In this document: positions 1 through 4,151 of the stretch, piece by piece
Layout of the letters: every line of letters starts with the position of its first letter
How positions within the stretch are numbered: position 1 is the first letter of the stretch
Source: an uncultured Oscillospiraceae bacterium
GTDB lineage: Bacteria > Bacillota > Clostridia > Oscillospirales > Oscillospiraceae
Assembly: GCA_900757415.1 (NCBI GenBank)
Contig: CAAENU010000090.1
Coordinates: 1-5,437, forward strand
DNA: 5,437 nt
Direction of reading: 5' to 3'
Made by a program: the position numbers and the translations under genes
The notes under the pieces: generated by a model
The model's input: only the letters and a program-made list of their open reading frames with translations
The model's database searches: none
Told to the model about the DNA's origin: nothing

Positions 1-1
1 C

Positions 2-730
2 CCGGTGCTGACGCTGGAATTTGCCCGTCTGGGCGGTATCGACTGGCACCTGGCGCTGCCCTATGCCTGCGCGCTGGAGCTGGTGCACAACTATTCCCTT
101 ATCCACGACGACCTGCCCTGCATGGACGACGACGACCTGCGCCGTGGCAAGCCCACCAACCATAAGGTCTACGGCGAAACGCTGGCCATACTGGCCGGCG
201 ACGCCCTCCAGCCCGAGGCCTTCCGTCTCATTGCCCAGGCGCCCGGTCTTTCCGCCGATAGCCGCGTCGCGGCGGTCGAGGTCCTGGCCCGGGCCGCCGG
301 TGCCGACGGCATGGTGGCCGGACAGGTGCTGGACACCCTTTGCGATGTCCGAGATGAAGCCGGCCTGACCCAGCTGGACCGTCTCAAGACCTGCGCCATG
401 ATCTCCGCCGCAGCGGAGCTGGGCTGTGTGGCCGCCGGAATGGACGCCGACAAGCGCCGTCAGGCCCGTGAATTCGGCGATGGCCTTGGTCTGGCCTTCC
501 AGCTCCGTGACGATATCCTGGATGTGACAGGCGCACAGGAGGTGTTCGGTAAGCCCATCGGCTCTGACAAGGCGGAGGGCAAGGTCACGCTGGTGGATGT
601 GAAGGGCCTGGAGCAGTGCCAGCGCGACGTGGAGCAATACACCGCGCGAGCCAAGGCCGCTATTGCCGCCTGGCCCGATAATTCGTTTTTGCTGGAGCTT
701 GCCGACCACATGGTAAATCGTGTAAAGTAA
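2..730 (+). CDS. ispA: Polyprenyl (farnesyl/geranylgeranyl) diphosphate synthase, 5'-truncated by window edge
   Basis: Condenses isopentenyl diphosphate with allylic diphosphates to make C15 (or C20) prenyl diphosphate for undecaprenyl-phosphate and quinone-type lipids, in the cytosol. The visible part is 242 codons; the N-terminus lies upstream, since the frame is open at the edge and begins PVLTLEF, the usual continuation of the family's GGKRIRP motif. The first aspartate-rich motif DDLPCMD is at 107-127, followed by RRGKPTNH. The second, DDILD, is at 509-523 in FQLRDDILD. GKPIGSDKAEGK follows, as in the family. The four-residue insert in the first motif and the Tyr five residues before it (YSLIHDD) fit bacterial short-chain (FPP-type) synthases, but chain length cannot be fixed from motifs alone. 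The GTG at 5 is not the real start. The gene converges on nth. In related bacteria ispA often follows xseB; that part is outside the window. Confidence 0.93.
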   Translation, partial: PVLTLEFARLGGIDWHLALPYACALELVHNYSLIHDDLPCMDDDDLRRGKPTNHKVYGETLAILAGDALQPEAFRLIAQAPGLSADSRVAAVEVLARAAGADGMVAGQVLDTLCDVRDEAGLTQLDRLKTCAMISAAAELGCVAAGMDADKRRQAREFGDGLGLAFQLRDDILDVTGAQEVFGKPIGSDKAEGKVTLVDVKGLEQCQRDVEQYTARAKAAIAAWPDNSFLLELADHMVNRVK

Positions 731-758
731 TATCGCATTACAGTTAATGCAGATAAAT

Positions 759-782
759 GCCCCGCGCCGTTTGGCGCGGGGC
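759..782. terminator. GC-rich hairpin between convergent ispA and nth
   Basis: A perfect 10-bp stem pairs 759-768 with 773-782 around the loop GTTT (769-772). It lies 28 bases after the ispA stop and 12 bases beyond the nth stop, so it can serve both converging transcripts. Neither side has a clean T-tract: ACCTTCTGTC follows on the plus strand and ATTTATCTGC on the minus strand. It is therefore a likely but non-canonical bidirectional terminator. Confidence 0.65.
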
Positions 783-794
783 ACCTTCTGTCAT

Positions 795-1436
795 CTATCG
801 TTCTGCGGTGCTGCCATAGTCACACAGCGCCCGCAGGGCGCAATTTTCACAGTCCGGCTTCCGTGCCATACACAGCGCACGGCCATGGAGCACCATGCGG
901 TGGCAGAAGTTATTGGCCTCCTCCGGTGGAATGACCTTCCGCAGCTGCTGCTCCACCTTCAGTGGGTCCTTGCTGCCGTCCGTCAGTCCCAGCCGCCCGG
1001 TGATGCGGATGCAGTGGGTGTCGCAGACATAGCCGTCCTTTCCGTAGATATCGCCCAGGATCAGATTGGCGGTCTTGCGCCCCACACCGGGCAGTGAGAG
1101 CAGGTCCTCCATGTTGTCCGGGACCTTTCCGCCGAAGCGTTCTACCAGCATTTTTGCGGAGCCAACGATGTCCCGGGCCTTGGCCCGCCAGAAGCCGCAG
1201 GACTGGATATATGTACCTACCTCGTCCACATCGGCGGCGGCAAAGGCCTCCAGTGTGGGATAGCGGGCAAACAGCGCCGGCGTCACCAGATTGACACGCG
1301 CGTCGGTGCACTGCGCCGCCAGACGCACGGAGAACAGCAGCTCATAGTCCTTCTCATAGTCCAGCGAACACAGCGCGTCCGGGTACAGCGTCTTCAGCGC
1401 CGCGATAATGGTGCTGACCTGTTCCTTCGACTTCAT
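795..1436 (-). CDS. nth: Endonuclease III (DNA glycosylase/AP lyase)
   Basis: Removes oxidised pyrimidines from DNA and nicks the resulting abasic site in base-excision repair. The product has 213 residues, the normal family length. The helix-hairpin-helix motif LPGVGRKTA (residues 115-123) carries the catalytic lysine K121. The catalytic aspartate D139 sits in CDTHC; most family members have VDTHV, so the flanking residues differ but the Asp is kept. The C-terminal [4Fe-4S] ligands C189, C196, C199 and C205 have the canonical C-x6-C-x2-C-x5-C spacing. LAAQCTDARVN (residues 39-49) is the conserved N-terminal helix region. The ATG is preceded on the minus strand by TGAGGTGAT (1442-1450), a good ribosome binding site. 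The gene diverges from rarA, sharing a 100-base control region, and converges on ispA. Confidence 0.97.
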   Translation of the reverse strand: MKSKEQVSTIIAALKTLYPDALCSLDYEKDYELLFSVRLAAQCTDARVNLVTPALFARYPTLEAFAAADVDEVGTYIQSCGFWRAKARDIVGSAKMLVERFGGKVPDNMEDLLSLPGVGRKTANLILGDIYGKDGYVCDTHCIRITGRLGLTDGSKDPLKVEQQLRKVIPPEEANNFCHRMVLHGRALCMARKPDCENCALRALCDYGSTAER

Positions 1437-1455
1437 GTGACATCACCTCATCCCA

Positions 1456-1484
1456 ATTGTAACAGAGGTTGCAGAAAAAGGCAA
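1456..1484 (-). promoter_or_regulatory. nth promoter (sigma-A type, extended -10)
   Basis: Read on the minus strand, -35 TTGCCT (1479-1484) and -10 TACAAT (1456-1461) are 17 bases apart, with an extended -10 TGT directly before the -10. The predicted start is near 1449. The leader would then be only about 12-13 bases, with the ribosome binding site at its very 5' end. The promoter interleaves with the rarA promoter. Confidence 0.68.
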
Positions 1485-1497
1485 TCTGTGCTATACT
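1469..1497 (+). promoter_or_regulatory. rarA operon promoter (sigma-A type, extended -10)
   Basis: -35 TTGCAG (1469-1474) and -10 TATACT (1492-1497) are 17 bases apart, with TGC directly before the -10 (extended -10). The predicted start is near 1504, giving a leader of about 33 bases before the rarA ATG. Its -35 falls inside the spacer of the nth promoter, and the nth -35 falls inside its spacer. Confidence 0.72.
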
Positions 1498-1536
1498 GTT
1501 TCATAAGATTTTCCACAGAAGGGAGGCGGTGCCGCT

Positions 1537-2820
1537 ATGCGTCCGCTGGCAGACGAGATACGGCCCCAGACTCTTGACGATGTGGCCGGACAGAAGCACC
1601 TGCTGGGCGAGGGGGCGCTGCTGCGCCGCCTGATCGAGAACGGCACCGATGCCAACCTCATTTTCTACGGTCCCTCCGGCACCGGAAAGACCACCGTGGC
1701 CAACATTATCGCCAGGCAGGCGAAAAAGGCGCTGTACACCCTAAACGCCACCACCGCATCCCTCCAGGATGTGAAGAATGTCATGGCGGATGTGGACACC
1801 ATGATGGCTCCAAACGGTATCCTGCTGTACCTGGATGAGATACAGTATTTCAACAAGAAGCAGCAGCAGAGCCTGCTGGAATTTCTGGAAAACGGCAAAA
1901 TCACCCTGATCGCCTCTACCACAGAGAACCCGTATTTCTATATCTACAACGCACTCCTGTCCCGCAGCACGGTTTTTGAATTTAAGCCTCTGTCGGTGGA
2001 GGATACCATCCCCGCCGTGGAACGGGGCCTGCGTATCGAGCAGGAGAGGAGCCAGCTGCCCTTTACCTGGGAAGAGGATGTGCCCCGCACAGTGGCCGCC
2101 GGCTGCGGCGGCGATGTCCGAAAGGCCATCAACGCCGTGGAGCTGCTGTACCGTTCCGCCAAGCCGAAGGATGGCGGATTATATGTGACAAGGGATGATG
2201 CTTTACAGCTAAGCCAGTGCAGCGCCATGCGGTATGACAGGGAGGGGGATGACCACTATGACCTGCTCTCCGCCCTGCACAAATCCATCCGAGGCTCCGA
2301 CCCGGACGCGGCGGTGTACTACCTGGGCCGTCTGCTGGTGGCCGGCGACTTGATCTCCCCCTGCCGTCGTCTGCTGTGCATCGCGGCGGAGGATATCGGC
2401 CTTGCGTACCCGCAGGCCATCACCGTCACAAAAAGCTGCGTGGACGCGGCACTGCAGCTGGGTCTGCCGCAGGCGCGGCTGCCCCTGGCCGAGGCGACGG
2501 TGCTGCTGGCCACCGCGCCCAAATCCAACAGCGCCCACAACGCTATCATCGCCGCTATGGAGGATATTCAGCGCGGCGCGGTGGGTGACATCCCCCGGCA
2601 CCTGAAAAACGTCCACGCTGACAGTGCCGGCGCGGACAAGGCCCCGGTCTATAAGTACCCCCACAATTACCCGGACCACTATGTGCAGCAGCGCTATCTG
2701 CCGGAGTCCTTGGGGGATACGCATTACTATGTGTACGGCGAAAACAAGACCGAGCAGGCCGCCAAGCGGTACTGGGACGACATTAAGGGGAAGAACGGAA
2801 ATGGACCTGCGGTTACATGA
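1537..2820 (+). CDS. rarA: Replication-associated recombination protein A (RarA/MgsA, AAA+ ATPase)
   Basis: A cytosolic AAA+ clamp-loader-like ATPase acting at stalled or gapped replication forks. It belongs to the MgsA/WRNIP1 family. The product has 427 residues, normal for the family. The N-terminal RPLADEIRPQTLDDVAGQ is the family opening. Walker A is GPSGTGKT (residues 45-52) and Walker B is LLYLDEI (96-102). Sensor 1 lies in STTENP (127-132), the arginine finger is R143 (ALLSR) and the sensor-2 arginine is R195 in GGDVRKAIN. The C-terminal half carries the MgsA tetramerisation region, including AAEDIGLAYPQA and HLKNVHADSAG. GGGAGG at 1521-1526 lies ten bases before the ATG, slightly long but acceptable. 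It is the first gene of a four-gene operon, and its last 20 bases overlap the DUF951 gene. Confidence 0.96.
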   Translation: MRPLADEIRPQTLDDVAGQKHLLGEGALLRRLIENGTDANLIFYGPSGTGKTTVANIIARQAKKALYTLNATTASLQDVKNVMADVDTMMAPNGILLYLDEIQYFNKKQQQSLLEFLENGKITLIASTTENPYFYIYNALLSRSTVFEFKPLSVEDTIPAVERGLRIEQERSQLPFTWEEDVPRTVAAGCGGDVRKAINAVELLYRSAKPKDGGLYVTRDDALQLSQCSAMRYDREGDDHYDLLSALHKSIRGSDPDAAVYYLGRLLVAGDLISPCRRLLCIAAEDIGLAYPQAITVTKSCVDAALQLGLPQARLPLAEATVLLATAPKSNSAHNAIIAAMEDIQRGAVGDIPRHLKNVHADSAGADKAPVYKYPHNYPDHYVQQRYLPESLGDTHYYVYGENKTEQAAKRYWDDIKGKNGNGPAVT

Positions 2821-2992
2821 TGTTTTAGAGCTGAAAAAGGAGCACCCCTGCGGCAGTAAACGCTGGCAGGTGCTCCGCGTGGGCATGGATATCAAGCTCC
2901 GGTGCCTCGGCTGCGGCCATGAGGTCATGCAGCCCCGGCGTAAGATCGAAAAAATGATACGGCGCATCGTGCCGAAGGAGGAATTGCAATGA
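2801..2992 (+). CDS. DUF951 family protein (small Cys-rich, YyzM-like)
   Basis: A 63-residue basic protein matching the DUF951 family, whose biochemical role is unknown to me. The family signature is clear: HPCGSKRWQVLRVGMDIKLR (residues 15-34) is followed by CLGCGH (35-40) and a basic tail. C17, C35 and C38 plus H15 and H40 could bind a metal like a small zinc ribbon; this is inference. The start ATG lies inside the end of rarA (20-base overlap), with AAGGGGA at 2785-2791 as ribosome binding site. A longer in-frame reading from 2624 is possible but overlaps rarA heavily and has no family support. The family's presence in the rarA operon gives no firm functional clue. The stop overlaps the next start (ATGA). 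Confidence 0.9.
   Translation: MDLRLHDVLELKKEHPCGSKRWQVLRVGMDIKLRCLGCGHEVMQPRRKIEKMIRRIVPKEELQ
2975..2981 (+). promoter_or_regulatory. Strong ribosome binding site for the 32-codon membrane gene
   Basis: AAGGAGG lies seven bases before the ATG at 2989. It is the best Shine-Dalgarno match in the operon and the main reason to treat the very short downstream frame as a real gene. Confidence 0.85.
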
Positions 2993-3087
2993 GACCGAAA
3001 TGGACAAGATACTTCGCTATGGGCATCGCCCTGCTGCTGGCCATCGTCATGGCCGTAACGCTGGTCCTGCCGTACCTGGGACTGTGA
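2989..3087 (+). CDS. 32-residue single-pass membrane protein
   Basis: A very short frame that length cut-offs would miss. The protein begins MRPKWTRYF (basic and aromatic). One hydrophobic helix of about 20 residues follows (roughly 10-30, including AMGIALLLAIVMAVTLVL), ending in PYLGL. The basic N-terminus suggests an N-in, C-out single-pass membrane protein. AAGGAGG lies seven bases upstream, the start overlaps the DUF951 stop as ATGA, and the Dabb gene starts seven bases after its stop, so translational coupling is likely. The size and layout recall the mini membrane proteins of Firmicutes such as Prli42 (about 31 residues, stressosome anchor in Listeria) or DUF4044-type proteins. That likeness is general only; I cannot assign a family. 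Confidence 0.78.
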   Translation: MRPKWTRYFAMGIALLLAIVMAVTLVLPYLGL

Positions 3088-3094
3088 GGCTGCC

Positions 3095-3385
3095 ATGAAG
3101 CACTGTATTCTGGCAAAATTCACTCCGGAGGCCAAGGCGCAGCGCGCCGCGCTGCTGCCGCGTATCCGGGAGATATTCTCCGCCGCGGCGGATATTCCCG
3201 GCGTTCACGGCGCGGAGGTCATTCCCAACTGCGTGGACCGGGACAACCGTTACGACGTGCTCATTCGTCTGGATATGGACCGCGAGGCCCTGCCCCTGTA
3301 CGATGTGTCCGCTATGCACCACCGGTGGAAGGATGAATTCACGCCCCTGCTGGAGAAGAAGGCCATCTTTGATCATGAATCATAA
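3095..3385 (+). CDS. Dabb (stress-responsive A/B barrel) domain protein
   Basis: A 96-residue cytosolic protein with the pattern of a single Dabb/dimeric alpha-beta barrel domain. It has an N-terminal strand MKHCILAKFT, a long helix (about 11-31), then DIPGVHGAEVIPN (33-45), a second strand DVLIRLDM (54-61), and a helix ending in HHRWKDEFTPLLEKKAIFDHE. The IPGV turn after helix 1 and the late H-x-x-F-like element are typical of the family. Members dimerise; most have no known enzyme activity, and none can be assigned here. TGAGG (3085-3089), which overlaps the preceding stop, serves as ribosome binding site. It is the last gene of the rarA operon, and its final three codons and stop lie inside the terminator stem. 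Confidence 0.8.
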   Translation: MKHCILAKFTPEAKAQRAALLPRIREIFSAAADIPGVHGAEVIPNCVDRDNRYDVLIRLDMDREALPLYDVSAMHHRWKDEFTPLLEKKAIFDHES

Positions 3386-3415
3386 CCACCAGTTTACTGG
3401 TGGTTATGATTTTCT
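3378..3415 (+). terminator. Intrinsic terminator of the rarA operon, overlapping the last stop codon
   Basis: A perfect 15-bp stem pairs 3378-3392 with 3397-3411 around the loop TTTA. A T-rich tail (TTTTCT) begins within the last stem bases and runs to 3415. The stem includes the Dabb stop codon at 3383-3385. This is the clearest intrinsic terminator in the window and marks the operon end. Confidence 0.9.
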
Positions 3416-3578
3416 ATTAGCGGGAGAGCCGCCATACAGACAGCTGGTATGCTGCATGGTTTTTGTGCTGTCCTCCGCGCTGGCCCATACCATTCTTTAC
3501 AGCCCGTGGGTCATCTATTTCCTCTGTATTGCTTTGGACAAAAGCTTTGAAGAATTATTCTATTTTTGGGAGGCCGCT
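3412..3578 (+). other. Gene-free stretch with possible transporter C-terminal relic
   Basis: Between the operon terminator and the DUF3784 start, the frame in phase with DUF3784 stays open. It reads as a hydrophobic segment, with LVCCMVFVLSSALAHTIL followed by YSPWVIYFLCIALDKSFEEL. This has the look of a last transmembrane helix plus amphipathic tail of a membrane transporter (MATE-like by eye), but it has no credible start. The ATG at 3456 lacks a ribosome binding site and the one at 3375 lies inside the terminator stem. It may be a decayed gene end or chance. A weak promoter candidate for DUF3784, TTGGAC-16-TATTCT (3534-3561), also lies here, but its start point would fall on the ribosome binding site. 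Confidence 0.3.
3568..3573 (+). promoter_or_regulatory. Ribosome binding site that fixes the DUF3784 start
   Basis: GGGAGG lies five bases before the ATG at 3579. The same frame is open back to an ATG at 3303, but that longer version would overlap the Dabb gene and cross the terminator. The downstream product matches a family that begins at this ATG. Confidence 0.8.
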
Positions 3579-3881
3579 ATGGATAATGTATTGCTTTTGA
3601 TTTTTGGTATATTTTTGTCGGTGCTCGGCATCTTGAATATCAAAGGGAATATCAGCACCATACATTCCTATAACCGCAGAAAAGTGAAAGAAGAGGACAT
3701 CCCCAAATACGGTAAGGCGGTGGGGACGGGAACGGTCATTATGGGGGCGTCCCTGATCTTGGCGTATTTCGCCACATTCTGGAATGAGGCGGCAATAGAT
3801 TATATCATCTTTCCGGCGATAACTATTGGCCTGGCCTTTATCCTATATGGGCAGATCAAATACAATCACGGTATTTTTTGA
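3579..3881 (+). CDS. DUF3784 family small membrane protein
   Basis: A 100-residue protein with three predicted membrane helices (about 3-22, 46-66 and 74-91). It matches the DUF3784 pattern: an N-terminal helix with IFGIFLSVLGILNIKGN, then the conserved loop NISTIHSYNRRKVKEEDIPK (residues 24-43), then YGKAVGTGTVIMGASLI. The function is unknown. The ATG at 3579 is chosen for its GGGAGG site and for family length. It stands alone between the rarA operon terminator and the spoIIG promoter. Base composition differs from its neighbours: my count over 3541-3840 is 131 G+C in 300 (about 44%), against 40 in 60 for a sample of rarA (2281-2340). This suggests later acquisition or relaxed composition. 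No terminator with a T-tract follows it. Confidence 0.82.
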   Translation: MDNVLLLIFGIFLSVLGILNIKGNISTIHSYNRRKVKEEDIPKYGKAVGTGTVIMGASLILAYFATFWNEAAIDYIIFPAITIGLAFILYGQIKYNHGIF

Positions 3882-3929
3882 CCCGTAAAAAACGAACCAT
3901 CGTGAGGTTGATCCTCATGAGGTATAGAA

Positions 3930-3951
3930 AAGGTGCCAATAAGGTGTCAAC
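3930..3951. repeat. 11-base tandem pair AAGGTGYCAAY
   Basis: AAGGTGCCAAT (3930-3940) is followed directly by AAGGTGTCAAC (3941-3951), identical at 9 of 11 positions. The spacing is about one helical turn, which would suit a pair of protein-binding half-sites. The function is unknown. Confidence 0.6.
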
Positions 3952-3977
3952 AATAGCCATAAAAGAGCAACAAAAGC

Positions 3978-4013
3978 TATATCAAAATGTATACCAAAAT
4001 GTATACCAAAATG
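3978..4013. repeat. Three tandem copies of a 12-base unit TATAYCAAAATG
   Basis: TATATCAAAATG (3978-3989), TATACCAAAATG (3990-4001) and TATACCAAAATG (4002-4013) lie head to tail. The second and third are identical and the first differs by one base. Two GTATAC palindromes occur at 3989-3994 and 4001-4006, one unit apart. This could be an iteron-like binding array, a slippage-prone microrepeat, or in-frame YQNV repeats of a lost coding sequence. Confidence 0.85.
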
Positions 4014-4037
4014 ACGCGGAATGTCAATGAAAAGCGG

Positions 4038-4044
4038 TGACGGA
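4038..4044 (+). promoter_or_regulatory. Putative Spo0A box 1 (TGACGGA)
   Basis: Matches the 0A-box core TGNCGAA at all fixed positions but one. It lies in the first copy of the direct repeat AAAGCGGTRACGRA and about 100 bases before the predicted spoIIGA transcription start. Upstream 0A sites are expected for spoIIG by analogy with Bacillus subtilis. Confidence 0.4.
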
Positions 4045-4059
4045 TGGATTATAAAGCGG

Positions 4060-4066
4060 TAACGAA
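4060..4066 (+). promoter_or_regulatory. Putative Spo0A box 2 (TAACGAA)
   Basis: One mismatch to the 0A-box core TGNCGAA. It lies in the second copy of the 14-base direct repeat, exactly 22 bases (about two helical turns) after box 1 and in the same orientation, so both could be bound on one face of the DNA. Confidence 0.4.
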
Positions 4067-4096
4067 CCGGTTACAAATGCTGCGGTGCCCGCCTGG

Positions 4097-4131
4097 TTGC
4101 GACGTTTTTTTTCGTCCCGCCGCTCTATAAT
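4097..4131 (+). promoter_or_regulatory. spoIIG promoter with long -35/-10 spacing
   Basis: A consensus -10, TATAAT, is at 4126-4131. No -35 exists at 17 bases; the best is TTGCGA at 4097-4102, giving a 23-base spacer that contains a T8 run. The B. subtilis spoIIG promoter is known for a 22-base spacer used by sigma-A with phosphorylated Spo0A, so the layout fits an activator-dependent promoter. A third 0A-like site, GGACGAA on the minus strand (4111-4117, one mismatch), lies inside the spacer. The predicted start is near 4138, just before the ribosome binding site. Confidence 0.68.
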
Positions 4132-4151
4132 AGTGGCAGCGAGGTGAGGCA

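Larger units (their letters stand above)
3882..4151 (+). other. Repeat-bearing intergenic region upstream of spoIIGA
   Basis: 270 bases without a convincing gene. From left to right it holds a hairpin (3900-3907 pairing with 3913-3920, 8 bp including one G-T pair, no T-tract), an 11-base tandem pair (3930-3951), a 12-base triplicate (3978-4013), a 14-base direct repeat 22 bases apart (4031-4044 and 4053-4066), a T8 run flanked by GACG/CGTC (4101-4116) and the spoIIG promoter. A 37-codon frame from 3917 to 4030 (MRYRKGANKVST at its start, in-frame YQNV repeats near its end) has GTGAGG upstream but no recognised homology. I do not call it a gene. Confidence 0.6.

Noticed and set aside
747..1097. 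116-codon plus-strand frame opposite nth
   Set aside because: It is antisense to the conserved C-terminus of endonuclease III, begins before the hairpin, has no ribosome binding site and no motif.
2209..3135. Long 308-codon minus-strand frame opposite the end of rarA and the small genes
   Set aside because: It is antisense to clearly recognisable RarA, DUF951 and Dabb coding sequence, has no family motifs, and is explained by high GC codon bias.
3303..3578. Upstream ATG at 3303 giving a 192-residue DUF3784 protein
   Set aside because: It would overlap the Dabb gene by 83 bases and cross an intrinsic terminator; the family and the ribosome binding site both point to the ATG at 3579.
3900..3920. 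Hairpin after DUF3784 as its terminator
   Set aside because: The 8-bp stem includes a G-T pair and is followed by GGTATAGAAAAGG with no T-tract on the plus strand.
3921..3950. Minus-strand promoter TTGACA-18-TATACC
   Set aside because: The -35 is perfect but the -10 matches only four of six, and no minus-strand gene lies downstream; kept only as a side note to the repeat finding.
4101..4116. GACG-T8-CGTC as a terminator before spoIIGA
   Set aside because: The arms are only 4 bp and the T run is in the loop rather than after the stem, so it cannot work as an intrinsic terminator.
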